Shown one piece after another: positions 42,725 to 50,978 of a stretch of DNA of 64,000 bases; within the stretch, counting starts at the first letter, position 1, and each line of letters starts with the position of its first letter. Under the pieces are notes generated by a model, which had not been told where the DNA came from, made no database searches, and saw only the letters and a program-made list of their open reading frames with translations. The stretch comes from Massiliimalia sp050943535 (GTDB taxonomy: Bacteria > Bacillota > Clostridia > Oscillospirales > Ruminococcaceae). The stretch covers positions 47,299 through 111,298 of the forward strand of contig JBMNPJ010000010.1 of the NCBI GenBank assembly GCA_050943535.1, written 5' to 3'. The position numbers and the translations under genes were made by a program.

Positions 42725-42835
42725 GAACCTGTTGAAACGGTTGAGAAGAAATCGCCTGATATTTTCGCACTGCTATAGGGTACGCGCTGAAGGTCATTAG
42801 CACCAGACATTGTCCGGCAGTGTCCTGCCGGGGCG
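42725..42835 (+). repeat. Dispersed intergenic repeat, copy D1 (degenerate)
   Basis: GTTGAGAAGAAAT, GATATTTTCGCACTGCTATAG, GGGTACGCGCTGAAGG and CAGACATTGTCCGG occur in the same order as in the better copy at 43224-43336. Confidence 0.65.
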
Positions 42836-43098
42836 AACCGAGTTCGCCAAGGAACTTTGTTCATTTTCTTATGGAAGAAAACGAACCAAAAGACCATTCC
42901 TCAAACGCCGGAACGGCTTACAGTGGGGCGTGCTCCGGAAATATTCGGTTAGTCGCACTGCCCCCCTGAGAGCGCCATTGACGCTCTCTTCCCCCCAAGT
43001 ATAGTTTGCACATCTGACGAAAACAGCTGTTTTCTAAAAACGGTCGTTGGGTGGAAAGCGCTGCGGCGCTAGCGGGCACTGCCCGGCGGGTAGCACCC
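42836..43098. other. Hairpin-rich gene-free spacer of the repeat array
   Basis: The stretch holds GAGAGCG/CGCTCTC (about 42968-42988), the 16-bp perfect palindrome GAAAACAGCTGTTTTC (43019-43034), AGCGC/GCGCT and GGGTAGCACCC-type hairpins. No ribosome site or conserved peptide is visible in either strand. Confidence 0.6.
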
Positions 43099-43336
43099 GC
43101 AGGCAATAACGCTACGCTCTCCAGGGGTTCACACCCCTGGACCACCTGCGGTGGGACAAAGACGCTACGCCCGCCAGGGGTTCACACCCCTGAACCCGAA
43201 GAGGCTACGCTCGTGTTCTATCAGTTGAGTGGAAAATACATATTATTTCCGCTTTACTGACAGGGTACGTGCCGAAGGCCATTTGCTCCGGCTCTTAGCC
43301 GGTTGGCACCGGGCACTGCCCGGCGGACATTGTCCG
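43099..43336 (+). repeat. Dispersed intergenic repeat, copy D2 with internal tandem units
   Basis: The block CTACGCYCKCCAGGGGTTC followed by ACACCCCTG occurs twice (from about 43112 and 43164), and a third CTACGCTCG follows at 43205. The rest matches copy A through TCAGTTGAG, CCGCTTTACT and GCTCCGGCTCTTAGCCGG. It ends with GGGCACTGCCC and CGGACATTGTCCGG palindromes touching the MFS stop codon. Confidence 0.85.
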
Positions 43337-43337
43337 G

Positions 43338-44537
43338 TCAGCTTGCCTCCTGCTCTTTTTTTGCTACAGAACGGTACCATAAAATTCCGATAATCAAAAT
43401 CAGCGGGAATACGGAAGCCAATAAAAGCCCTACTTTCAGGTTTTCTCCAAAAGCTTCGGAAATCATCCCGACTGCTGCCGGTCCAGCAGAGCATCCAAAG
43501 TCTCCGGCCAATGCCAGCAGGGCAAACATGGCGGTGCCGCCTTTGGGCAAAGCTTTGGCCGCAGTGCTGAAACTTCCCGGCCACATAATCCCAACGGATA
43601 ATCCGCACAATGCACAGCCGATCAGGCTCAGTACCGGATTTGGGGACAAAGCGGCAGTCAGATAGCTGATGATGCACAATCCGCTGCTTAATAACATAAA
43701 CCGGTGCAGATGAATTTTTTCACTGAATTTGCCGTAAAACGCCCGGGAACATCCCATTAAAATGGCGAAGGAACAAGGGCCTGCCAAATCTCCCACGGTT
43801 TTGGAAACCTTTAGACCGGATTCTGCAAAGGCAGAAGCCCACTGGCTCATTCCCTGTTCAGATGCGGCTGAACAGATCATCAATAGACATAAAATCCAGA
43901 ATACCTTGTTTTTAAACAGGCCGGTAATGGACATGCTTTCTCCGTCTTCCACCAGTACTCGGATAGGAACAAGGGAGAAATACACACAGTTGAGCAGGGG
44001 AACCAGTGCCCAAATGCAGGCTAAAATCCGCCAGTTTTGGATTCCAGCCAGTGTAAAGAATATGGTGGACATAATGACAACAAATACATGTCCCCAACAG
44101 TAAAAGGAATGAAGCAAGCTCATGGCAGCTTCTTTTTTGGTGGTGGGGCAGGCCTCTACAATGGGGCTTACCAGTACTTCAATCAAACCTCCGCCGATGG
44201 CGTAGAAAAATACCGCTGTCAGCATGCCGATGTAAGGGTCTGGGAATAGATCTGGCAGAATTGCCAGCCCGATCAATCCGGCTGCGGAACAGACATGGGC
44301 AGCTAAAATGCAGGGACGATAGCCGATTCGGTCCACAAATTTTGCTGCCAAAAAGTCTACCAGCAGCTGAACGGCAAAGTTAAAGCTGACCAGCAAAGCA
44401 ATTTTATCCAGAGAGATGGAAAAACTGCTCTGGAAGGTTAAAAACAGCAGAGGAGCGAAGTTATTGATAATTGCCTGGGTAATATAACCGATATATGCGG
44501 CATAGATGGTGTGATTATAATTGTTTCGGATATTCAT
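43338..44537 (-). CDS. Major facilitator superfamily transporter
   Basis: A 399-residue protein with about 12 hydrophobic segments; the loop after helix 2 reads DFLAAKFVDRIGYRP, the usual MFS A-motif place. Substrate unknown. AAGGAG lies 9 bases before the ATG (minus strand). It follows proS after a terminator and its stop codon abuts the repeat array, so no terminator of its own is visible beyond the repeat hairpins, which may serve that role. Confidence 0.88.
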   Translation of the reverse strand: MNIRNNYNHTIYAAYIGYITQAIINNFAPLLFLTFQSSFSISLDKIALLVSFNFAVQLLVDFLAAKFVDRIGYRPCILAAHVCSAAGLIGLAILPDLFPDPYIGMLTAVFFYAIGGGLIEVLVSPIVEACPTTKKEAAMSLLHSFYCWGHVFVVIMSTIFFTLAGIQNWRILACIWALVPLLNCVYFSLVPIRVLVEDGESMSITGLFKNKVFWILCLLMICSAASEQGMSQWASAFAESGLKVSKTVGDLAGPCSFAILMGCSRAFYGKFSEKIHLHRFMLLSSGLCIISYLTAALSPNPVLSLIGCALCGLSVGIMWPGSFSTAAKALPKGGTAMFALLALAGDFGCSAGPAAVGMISEAFGENLKVGLLLASVFPLILIIGILWYRSVAKKEQEAS

Positions 44538-44598
44538 GCAGAAATCTCCTTGTCAGTTTGTGAGTTTTAAACATGTTTCAAAAAAGATATTGAAAAAT

Positions 44599-44624
44599 AT
44601 GCCCGGGGCGGCTGCCCCGGGCAT
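44599..44624 (-). terminator. Terminator of proS
   Basis: ATGCCCGGGGC and GCCCCGGGCAT form a perfect 11-bp stem with a 4-nt loop; the minus-strand transcript continues ATTTTTC. Confidence 0.9.
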
Positions 44625-44641
44625 GGTTCGCCGATGAATCA

Positions 44642-46081
44642 TTAATATTGGCGTCCCCAGTAAACCTGATGTTTCGCAGGTTTTCCGCAGCAAACGCATA
44701 CATCGGAAATATGTTCTTCTTCAAACGGAATACACCGGGATTTTACACCGCCGGTTTCGTCTTTAATTTTGTTTTCGCATTCTACATCGCCGCACCACAT
44801 GGCTTTGATAAAGCCTGGATGATTTTTGGAGATATCCAAAAATTCTTCATAGTTGTGAGCGGTAAAGGTTTTTTCATTCAGGTTTTCCAGTGCCCGTTCA
44901 TACAAACCGTCGTGAACTGCCTGGAGCTGTTTCGGGATTTCTTCCATCAGGTTGTCCAGAGAAACCACGGTTTTTTCACGGTTGTCGCGGCGAACCAGAA
45001 CACACTGATTCTGTTCGATATCTTTCGGACCGATTTCCAGACGAACCGGAACCCCTTTCATTTCATACTGGCTGAATTTCCATCCAGGAGAGTTGTCGGA
45101 GTCGTCCAGTTTTACCCGGAAGGTATCCCGCAGTTTTTCTTCCAGTTCCCGTGCTTTTTCCAGTACCCCTTCTTTATGCTGAGCAATCGGAATAATCGCT
45201 ACCTGAATCGGAGCGATTTTCGGAGGCAGAACCAAACCGTTGTCGTCGCCGTGAACCATGATAATAGCACCGATCATACGGGTAGAAACGCCCCAGGAAG
45301 TCTGGTATGGGTTCTGCAAAGTGTTATCCCGGCCGGTGAAGGTAATGCCAAAGCTCTTAGTGAAGTGGTTGCCGAAATAGTGGGAGGTACCGCCCTGCAG
45401 TGCAACCCCATTGTGCATCATTGGTTCAATGGTATAGGTTGCCTGAGCGCCTGCGAATTTTTCTTTTTCGGTTTTCTGACCGGTAATTGCCGGAATTGCC
45501 AGAGTTTCCCGATAGAAGTCTTCGTATACTTTCAGCATCCGCATGGTTTCTTCCTGAGCTTCTTCAGCGGTTTCATGCATAGTGTGACCTTCCTGCCATA
45601 AAAATTCAGAAGAACGCAGGAACGGACGGGTGGTTTTTTCCCACCGCATCACGTTGCACCACTGGTTGTACAGTTTTGGCAGGTCCCGGTAGGAATTGAT
45701 GATCTTCTGGTAATGTTCGCAGAACAATACTTCAGAAGTAGGACGGATTGCCAGACGTTCAGTCAGTTTTTCTTCCCCGCCCTGGGTAACCCATGCAACT
45801 TCTGGTGCAAAACCTTCTACGTGGTCTTTTTCTTTCTGCAGCAGGCTTTCCGGAATCAGCAAAGGCATATAGATATTTTCGTGACCGGTCTTTTTAAAGC
45901 GGGCATCTAGGTCTTTCTGAATGTTTTCCCAGATGGCATAGCCGTAAGGGCGGATAATCATACAGCCCTTTACGCTGGAGTAGTCTACCAGTTCTGCTTT
46001 TTTTACAACGTCAGTATACCATTTTGCAAAATCTTCATCCATAGAGGTAATAGCCTCTACCATTTTCTTTTGTTTTGCCAT
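44642..46081 (-). CDS. proS: Prolyl-tRNA synthetase, archaeal/eukaryal-type (ProS type 3)
   Basis: A 479-residue class II synthetase that charges tRNA-Pro. It lacks the bacterial editing insertion and has the eukaryal-like C-terminal zinc region with cysteines CGDVECE...RCIP...CVCCGKPA. The motif 2 region reads CNVMRWEKTTRPFLRSSEFLWQEGHT. I choose ATG 46081 (MAKQKKMVEAITSMDEDF); a TTG at 46093 sits on the ribosome site. A TTGTGT-17-TATACT promoter lies 70-100 bases upstream and the leader has a small GGGAA/TTCCC hairpin. No T-box is seen. Confidence 0.94.
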   Translation of the reverse strand: MAKQKKMVEAITSMDEDFAKWYTDVVKKAELVDYSSVKGCMIIRPYGYAIWENIQKDLDARFKKTGHENIYMPLLIPESLLQKEKDHVEGFAPEVAWVTQGGEEKLTERLAIRPTSEVLFCEHYQKIINSYRDLPKLYNQWCNVMRWEKTTRPFLRSSEFLWQEGHTMHETAEEAQEETMRMLKVYEDFYRETLAIPAITGQKTEKEKFAGAQATYTIEPMMHNGVALQGGTSHYFGNHFTKSFGITFTGRDNTLQNPYQTSWGVSTRMIGAIIMVHGDDNGLVLPPKIAPIQVAIIPIAQHKEGVLEKARELEEKLRDTFRVKLDDSDNSPGWKFSQYEMKGVPVRLEIGPKDIEQNQCVLVRRDNREKTVVSLDNLMEEIPKQLQAVHDGLYERALENLNEKTFTAHNYEEFLDISKNHPGFIKAMWCGDVECENKIKDETGGVKSRCIPFEEEHISDVCVCCGKPAKHQVYWGRQY

Positions 46082-46150
46082 AAAATTTGACAACCTTTCT
46101 TTTCAAAAATTAAGGAGCAGCGGGAAAGATTCCCGTGCACAGTTATATTC

Positions 46151-46179
46151 AGTATAGCATGCCCCTTTTGGAAACACAA
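46151..46179 (-). promoter_or_regulatory. Probable promoter of proS
   Basis: Minus-strand TTGTGT (46179-46174) and TATACT (46156-46151), 17 bases apart, about 70 bases before the proS start. Confidence 0.6.
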
Positions 46180-46194
46180 GGGGCGAAACTGCCA

Positions 46195-46908
46195 TTAAGG
46201 AACCAGCAGCTTTTGCTGGAGCTTGTTCATCAGGGTGTGACCGTGACCGACAACGATATACAGGATGGTGAATACCAAAATCATGGCGATGTTGGCAAAG
46301 CTGAAGGTGTGGGTCAAATGATAAAACCAGCTGCCAAATCCTGCATCAATTTCCAAATAGGCATCTTCTCCGGTGGGTTCAATCATCAGATTTCCACCAT
46401 CCAGAATCAGCTCTGCATTATGAGGGGTAAACTGTTCCTGGATCTCCTGGGAGGAAATGGTCCGAACCAGACGATTTCCGTAATAGAACTGAATTTCGTT
46501 GAGCTGAATTGGCTCCTGGGGCAGATTCAGTCTTAGCTGCTTGAGCCCAATCAGACTGTTTAACTTGGTAAGCAGGGTAGGATCGCCGTCCTGATAAACC
46601 ATCAGAAGTGCATGATCGTCCTGCTGTACCGCCTGAATGGAATTGGTTACTGTTTGTTTTTTGCCGTTTACCTTGCCTTCATACACATATCCGTCCCCTT
46701 GATCGTACAAAAGGGAAAGATCCTCTATGATGAAGTTTCCATGGGTATCCTGTGCCTGAGAGATTGTGAGCTCTCCGGTGTAATCAATGGCAATGCGGTC
46801 GATGGTAACTGGAAAGCGAATCCAAATTAACGCCGCCACCAACACAAGATACACAATGGTGCTGATAATTTTCATGCGGCCGGAATGGGCCGTTTTGGTT
46901 TTGCTCAT
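46195..46908 (-). CDS. Membrane protein of unknown function with two transmembrane segments
   Basis: A 237-residue protein not recognised by me. Residues 12-29 (MKIISTIVYLVLVAALIW) form an N-terminal membrane anchor and residues about 203-223 (FANIAMILVFTILYIVVGHG) a second one, leaving a domain of about 170 residues, rich in beta strands, on one side, probably outside. It lies 57 bases after lepA on the same strand with no terminator between, so it may be cotranscribed. The ribosome site AAGCAGG is weak. Confidence 0.7.
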   Translation of the reverse strand: MSKTKTAHSGRMKIISTIVYLVLVAALIWIRFPVTIDRIAIDYTGELTISQAQDTHGNFIIEDLSLLYDQGDGYVYEGKVNGKKQTVTNSIQAVQQDDHALLMVYQDGDPTLLTKLNSLIGLKQLRLNLPQEPIQLNEIQFYYGNRLVRTISSQEIQEQFTPHNAELILDGGNLMIEPTGEDAYLEIDAGFGSWFYHLTHTFSFANIAMILVFTILYIVVGHGHTLMNKLQQKLLVP

Positions 46909-46965
46909 GAAAAAACCTGCTTTCTGTATTCAAATTAGGGGATGGGAAAGAAAATGAACTGGGGA

Positions 46966-48774
46966 TCAGCTGTCCAGTTTGAGAACTGCCATAAAGGCTT
47001 CCTGCGGAACTTCTACGCTGCCCAGCTGGCGCATCCGTTTTTTCCCTTCCTTTTGTTTTTCCAACAGCTTTTTCTTTCGGGTAATATCGCCCCCGTAACA
47101 TTTGGCCAGTACGTCTTTCCGCATGGCTTTTACGGTTTCACGGGCGATGACCTTGCCGCCGATGGCAGCCTGAATCGGTACTTCAAACATCTGGCGCGGA
47201 ATATTTTCCTTGAGTTTTTCTGCAATCCGGCGTCCACGGGAATAAGCCCGGTCTTTGAAGACGATAAAGCTCAAAGCGTCTACAATGTCTCCGTTTAAGA
47301 GAATGTCCAGTTTCACCAGTTCGGAGTTTTCGTATCCGTCCAGCACATAGTCAAAAGAAGCATAACCCCGGGTACGGGATTTTAACGCATCAAAAAAGTC
47401 GTAAACAATTTCGTTCAGTGGCAGACGGTAATGCATTTCCACACGGGTGTCGTCCAGATAATCCATATTGGAGAATACGCCTCGCCGTTCCTGGCACAGT
47501 TCCATAATATTGCCCACATATTCTACCGGACTTAAAATGTCCGCTTTCACCATCGGTTCTCTTGCCTGGGCAATGGTTGCCACATCCGGGAAGTTTGTGG
47601 GGTTGTCAATGTGGATGACTTCGCCGTTAGTGAGCTGGATTTCATAAATAACGGAAGGAGCGGTGGTAATCAAATCCAGATTAAATTCCCGTTCCAGACG
47701 TTCCTGGATAATTTCCATGTGAAGCAGTCCCAAAAAGCCGCAGCGGAATCCAAATCCCAGTGCTTTGGAAGTTTCCGGTTCGAAAGAAAGGGAAGCGTCG
47801 TTGAGCTGGAGTTTTTCCAAGGCTTCCCGCAAATCGGGATATTTGGCGCCGTCCGCCGGATAAATCCCGGAGAACACCATGGGGTTTACTTTCCGGTATC
47901 CGGGCAGTGCTTCTTCGGCGGGATGTTCTGCCAAAGTAATGGTATCCCCGACTCGGGTATCGCTGATGTTTTTAATGCTGGCGGCAATATAGCCAACTTC
48001 GCCGGCACAGAGTTCTTTGGTAGGAATCATGGCTTTGGCGCCCATGTAACCCAGTTCTACTACATCAAACTGGGCGCCGGTTGCCATCATGCGGATGGTA
48101 TCTCCTACCGCCACTTTCCCTTCTTTTACTCGGATATAAACGATAACCCCTTTGTAGGAATCGTAATAGGAGTCAAAAATCAATGCCTGCAGGGGAGCGG
48201 AATCATCCCCCTGAGGAGCGGGAATATCAGTAACAATTCGTTCCAGTACTTCCTCAATGTTCAGTCCCTGTTTTGCGGAGATTCTTGGGGCATCCATGGC
48301 GGGAATACCGATGACATCTTCCACTTCTTTGCAGACCCGTTCCGGATCCGCAGAAGGCAGGTCAATTTTATTGACCACTGGCAGGATCTCCAGGTTGTGA
48401 TCCAGCGCCAGATAGGTGTTTCCCAAAGTCTGGGCTTCAATTCCCTGAGAAGCGTCGATAACTAAAATTGCTCCTTCACAGGCAGCCAGAGAGCGGGATA
48501 CCTCGTAGTTAAAGTCTACATGTCCCGGGGTATCGATCAGATTGAATTCATAAGTTTCGCCGTCTTTGGCGGTGTAGTTTACCTTAACGGCACGGGCTTT
48601 AATAGTAATGCCCCGTTCCCGTTCAATATCCATATTGTCCAGCAGCTGATCTTCCATTTCCCGGAGAGAAATGGCGTCGGTTTTTTCCAAAATCCGGTCA
48701 GCCAGGGTGCTTTTTCCGTGGTCAATATGAGCGATGATGGAAAAATTGCGGATATGGTCTTTTTTTGTTGACAA
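46966..48774 (-). CDS. lepA: Elongation factor 4 (back-translocase GTPase)
   Basis: A 602-residue translational GTPase: G1 AHIDHGKSTLADRI, G2 with ERERGITI, G3 DTPGHVDF, G4 NKIDLPSAD. The LepA-specific C-terminal domain ends with KCYGGDITRKKKLLEKQKEGKKRMRQLGSVEVPQEAF, cut here only by reading. TTG start at 48774 with GAGGTGA six bases upstream. It is driven by a TTGCGG-17-TATAAT promoter and has a leader of about 190 nt with hairpins. Confidence 0.96.
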   Translation of the reverse strand: MSTKKDHIRNFSIIAHIDHGKSTLADRILEKTDAISLREMEDQLLDNMDIERERGITIKARAVKVNYTAKDGETYEFNLIDTPGHVDFNYEVSRSLAACEGAILVIDASQGIEAQTLGNTYLALDHNLEILPVVNKIDLPSADPERVCKEVEDVIGIPAMDAPRISAKQGLNIEEVLERIVTDIPAPQGDDSAPLQALIFDSYYDSYKGVIVYIRVKEGKVAVGDTIRMMATGAQFDVVELGYMGAKAMIPTKELCAGEVGYIAASIKNISDTRVGDTITLAEHPAEEALPGYRKVNPMVFSGIYPADGAKYPDLREALEKLQLNDASLSFEPETSKALGFGFRCGFLGLLHMEIIQERLEREFNLDLITTAPSVIYEIQLTNGEVIHIDNPTNFPDVATIAQAREPMVKADILSPVEYVGNIMELCQERRGVFSNMDYLDDTRVEMHYRLPLNEIVYDFFDALKSRTRGYASFDYVLDGYENSELVKLDILLNGDIVDALSFIVFKDRAYSRGRRIAEKLKENIPRQMFEVPIQAAIGGKVIARETVKAMRKDVLAKCYGGDITRKKKLLEKQKEGKKRMRQLGSVEVPQEAFMAVLKLDS

Positions 48775-48969
48775 ATTCGTTCACCTCATAAAAATCGGTT
48801 TGCTTGAGACAGATTGAAAAACAAAACAAGAAAAACTTGTTGTTTTTCAAATTGCTTTAAAAAAGCCGCCTTTCCATAAGATAAAACAACCCCGGCACAG
48901 TTTGCCGGGAAATCCAAAGGTCAGTGCGGCGCAATGATGCTGTGTAAAAATGGACAAATTTCCTTATAC
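48775..48969 (-). promoter_or_regulatory. lepA leader with hairpins
   Basis: On the minus strand CCCGGCA/TGCCGGG (48909-48891) is followed by GTTGTTTTATC, and AACAAG/CTTGTT near 48845-48825 is followed by TTGTTTTTC. Either could act as an attenuator. No protein start is seen between them and lepA. Confidence 0.45.
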
Positions 48970-48998
48970 ATTATATCATAATTTTTTGGAAGCCGCAA
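48970..48998 (-). promoter_or_regulatory. Promoter of lepA
   Basis: Minus-strand TTGCGG (48998-48993) and TATAAT (48975-48970), 17 bases apart. The A/T-rich 260 bases between this and the first tRNA promoter show nothing further that I can support. Confidence 0.75.
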
Positions 48999-49264
48999 CG
49001 ATTTCCTTCTTTATGAATCGCAGAAAAAATAGGCTTTTCACAGGGCAAAATAGGCAGTATATCCTAAGAAGTCAGGGGAATAATAAAAACAGCAGCAAGC
49101 CGTTTTCAGAAACAAAAATGAAAAAATTCCAGAAAAATTATTTGAGCAGAGCAGAATTTGGAGCAAATAATCACAAGATACTACGCATATTTCATTAAAA
49201 AAAGTATTTTTTTAAAAAATAATTAGGAATATAGATAAAAAAGAGAAAAAACCTAAAAATTTAG

Positions 49265-49293
49265 TTGACAATATGGTGCGGATTTGATATACT
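49265..49293 (+). promoter_or_regulatory. Promoter of the first tRNA-Lys gene
   Basis: TTGACA (49265-49270) and TATACT (49288-49293), 17 bases apart. Confidence 0.85.
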
Positions 49294-49367
49294 AATTAAG
49301 CACTGAGCGATCAGACAAAAAATGTCAGACAAAAAGCTCCATCGCAAAGTGCTTTTTATAGGTGAAT

Positions 49368-49443
49368 GAGCCACTAGCTCAGCTGGCAGAGCATTTGACT
49401 TTTAATCAAAGGGTCTGGAGTTCGAATCTCCAGTGGCTCACCA
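49368..49443 (+). tRNA. tRNA-Lys (anticodon TTT), copy 1
   Basis: A 76-base cloverleaf: acceptor GAGCCAC/GTGGCTC, D-arm with AGCTCAGCTGGCAGAGC, anticodon stem TTTGA/TCAAA with loop CTTTTAA, T-arm CTGGAGTTCGAATCTCCAG and an encoded CCA end. It has its own promoter and a downstream AAAAGCAGGA/TCCTGCTTTT terminator (49444-49474). Confidence 0.98.
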
Positions 49444-49475
49444 AAAAGCAGGATTGGTTGTCAGTCCTGCTTTTA
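49444..49475 (+). terminator. Terminator after tRNA-Lys copy 1
   Basis: AAAAGCAGGA and TCCTGCTTTT pair around an 11-nt loop. Confidence 0.85.
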
Positions 49476-49490
49476 TCTTGAAAATAACGC

Positions 49491-49519
49491 TTGACAAATA
49501 GAATACTGTCTGCTATAAT
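49491..49519 (+). promoter_or_regulatory. Consensus promoter of the second tRNA-Lys gene
   Basis: TTGACA (49491-49496) and TATAAT (49514-49519), both perfect, 17 bases apart. Confidence 0.92.
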
Positions 49520-49537
49520 AGTTTAGCATTCAGAAAT

Positions 49538-49613
49538 GAGCCACTAGCTCAGCTGGCAGAGCATTTGACTTTTAATCAAAGGGTCTGGAGTTCGAATCTC
49601 CAGTGGCTCACCA
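49538..49613 (+). tRNA. tRNA-Lys (anticodon TTT), copy 2
   Basis: Identical over all 76 bases to copy 1, CCA included, and also followed by an AAAAGCAGGA-type terminator. The separate, stronger promoter indicates two independent transcription units born of a local duplication. Confidence 0.98.
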
Positions 49614-49657
49614 AAAAAGCAGGATTGAGTTTTTCAGTCCTGCTTTTATTTTTTTGT
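49614..49657 (+). terminator. Terminator after tRNA-Lys copy 2
   Basis: AAAAGCAGGA (49615-49624) and TCCTGCTTTT (49638-49647), followed by ATTTTTTT. Confidence 0.9.
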
Positions 49658-49691
49658 TTGATAGAAATTAATGAACGGGAAAACGATTTTG

Positions 49692-49739
49692 AAAAGAAGG
49701 AAGCAGACAGAGATTTTTCTCTGTCTGCTTCCTTCTTTT
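49692..49739. terminator. Very strong 22-bp hairpin terminator
   Basis: The perfect arms begin AAAAGAAGGAAGCAGACAG and end with CTTCCTTCTTTT, around a 4-nt T loop. It abuts the stop codon of the minus-strand 407-residue gene and can act in both directions. Confidence 0.9.
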
Positions 49740-49740
49740 G

Positions 49741-50964
49741 TTACATAATATAATTTGCTGCATTGATTACTTTAGTATCTAATGAGTTTTTGAGATTTCC
49801 TATAACAGCTTCAATTACATTCCCAATCATTTCGTTTCCTTTTTCGCTGCCAGTTTCAATGTGTGCCACATCTTCACAAATCATAGATACGGCGTCTTTT
49901 TGTTCTTCGCTGCATTTTACAGCGGCGCAATCTTCAATTTTTAATCGTTCTGTGATTAGAGTTTTGGGGATATCATTTGCAATTTTTACAAGCCCACAGT
50001 CGCAGATCTCCGTAAACTGTTGTTCCAACATCCATTTGGTGATTTCAAAGCTGGGTTTGTCTTCAATAGTAATGCTGTTTGGCATTACAAATTTTATTTT
50101 ACCGGAAATTTCTGTCACTGCTTTCAAGAATGTTTCTTGTTGCTGCATGGGTACTTTTGCATTACCTCGAATGGTTAAATATTCTATGGTATTCATTCCA
50201 TTTTCCTTGTCTGGAACAGTTACATTGCCGATCACATAAAGTTTTTTACCATAGAGACTCAGTGTAGTGGAATCTAGGGTAATATCGTCTGTTATCACTG
50301 TGGTACCGTCAGGAACAATGATGATTTCTGCTTTTTCATCAATGAGATCAACAGTACTTTCTACCTTGGATTGAGCAATAATTGCTTCTTCGCAGGTAAA
50401 CATGGTGCCTTTGGACCGCAGCAGTTCGCTGTCCAGTTCAGGATCTGTTATGATAATCCGCTTATCAGACCAGTACAATCCTTTTTTTGCCCGCAGAGCG
50501 AATAGTTTATCGATAACTGCGTTATGTTTGAGGAGAATGGCTCCATCGGGATAACAGATGGTAGATCCATTGACTTTAATTCGGTCAAAGTTAGCCAAGA
50601 TACTTTCTGGACATGTAAGTAAACCGTTGATAACCATACCTGCACATTGTTCCAGGTGTTTTTGAGTACCAGGTCCAATGTTCAGCGAACCATTCACCAG
50701 CATAAAGTACCGGCTTGCGGGAACTATGTCGCTGCTTTTGATTTCGCCGCTTCCATTGATGGTGCGAACAGCCACATCGTCATCCACTTCCTGTACAGCG
50801 CTGCAGTTTAAAGTTACGGGAAGATTGTTGATAAAAGCTTTTCCACGAGGACTTGTCAGCACAATACTTGCGTTGATGGTAATGTTTTCGTAATGAGAAT
50901 AATTTTCTTCCTGTACTTGACGAATATCACAGGATGCACAATTAATCATCAATTTTTTAGCCAT
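49741..50964 (-). CDS. Unknown 407-residue protein, beta-solenoid-like, coupled to an ECF sigma factor
   Basis: I do not recognise this family. It has no signal peptide or membrane segment. Much of it reads as short strands with repeated polar-glycine turns: TINGSGEIKSS, LVNGSLNIGPG, VINGLLTCPES, KVNGSTICYPDG, then IIVPDGTTVITDDITLDSTTL and LYVIGNVTVPD. This suggests a beta-helix or bactofilin-like stacking, which is inference. A cysteine pair (NCASCDI) is near the N-terminus. The start is ATG 50964, eight bases after GGAGG; two upstream in-frame ATGs overlap that site. It lies 14 bases after the sigma factor stop and before a strong terminator. Confidence 0.75.
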   Translation of the reverse strand: MAKKLMINCASCDIRQVQEENYSHYENITINASIVLTSPRGKAFINNLPVTLNCSAVQEVDDDVAVRTINGSGEIKSSDIVPASRYFMLVNGSLNIGPGTQKHLEQCAGMVINGLLTCPESILANFDRIKVNGSTICYPDGAILLKHNAVIDKLFALRAKKGLYWSDKRIIITDPELDSELLRSKGTMFTCEEAIIAQSKVESTVDLIDEKAEIIIVPDGTTVITDDITLDSTTLSLYGKKLYVIGNVTVPDKENGMNTIEYLTIRGNAKVPMQQQETFLKAVTEISGKIKFVMPNSITIEDKPSFEITKWMLEQQFTEICDCGLVKIANDIPKTLITERLKIEDCAAVKCSEEQKDAVSMICEDVAHIETGSEKGNEMIGNVIEAVIGNLKNSLDTKVINAANYIM

Positions 50965-50978
50965 ATTCATTTCCTCCA

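Noticed and set aside
43051..43260. A 69-codon frame in the repeat array
   Set aside because: It is entirely made of hairpin repeats, differs between copies by frame-breaking changes and has no ribosome site.
43099..43336. CRISPR array
   Set aside because: The repeated blocks are few, unequal and hairpin-linked, with no regular spacers and no cas genes nearby.
44648..45601. A 317-codon plus-strand frame opposite proS
   Set aside because: It lies wholly within proS, is Phe-rich as expected of a shadow, and has no ribosome site.
46082..46194. A T-box or other riboswitch before proS
   Set aside because: No specifier loop or conserved antiterminator T-box bulge is visible in the short leader, only a small hairpin.
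47611..48465. A 284-codon plus-strand frame opposite lepA
   Set aside because: LepA motifs are continuous on the minus strand; the antisense frame has low-information composition and no promoter.
48950..49198. An 82-codon plus-strand frame before the tRNA genes
   Set aside because: It overlaps the lepA promoter on the other strand, lacks a ribosome site and has no recognisable content.
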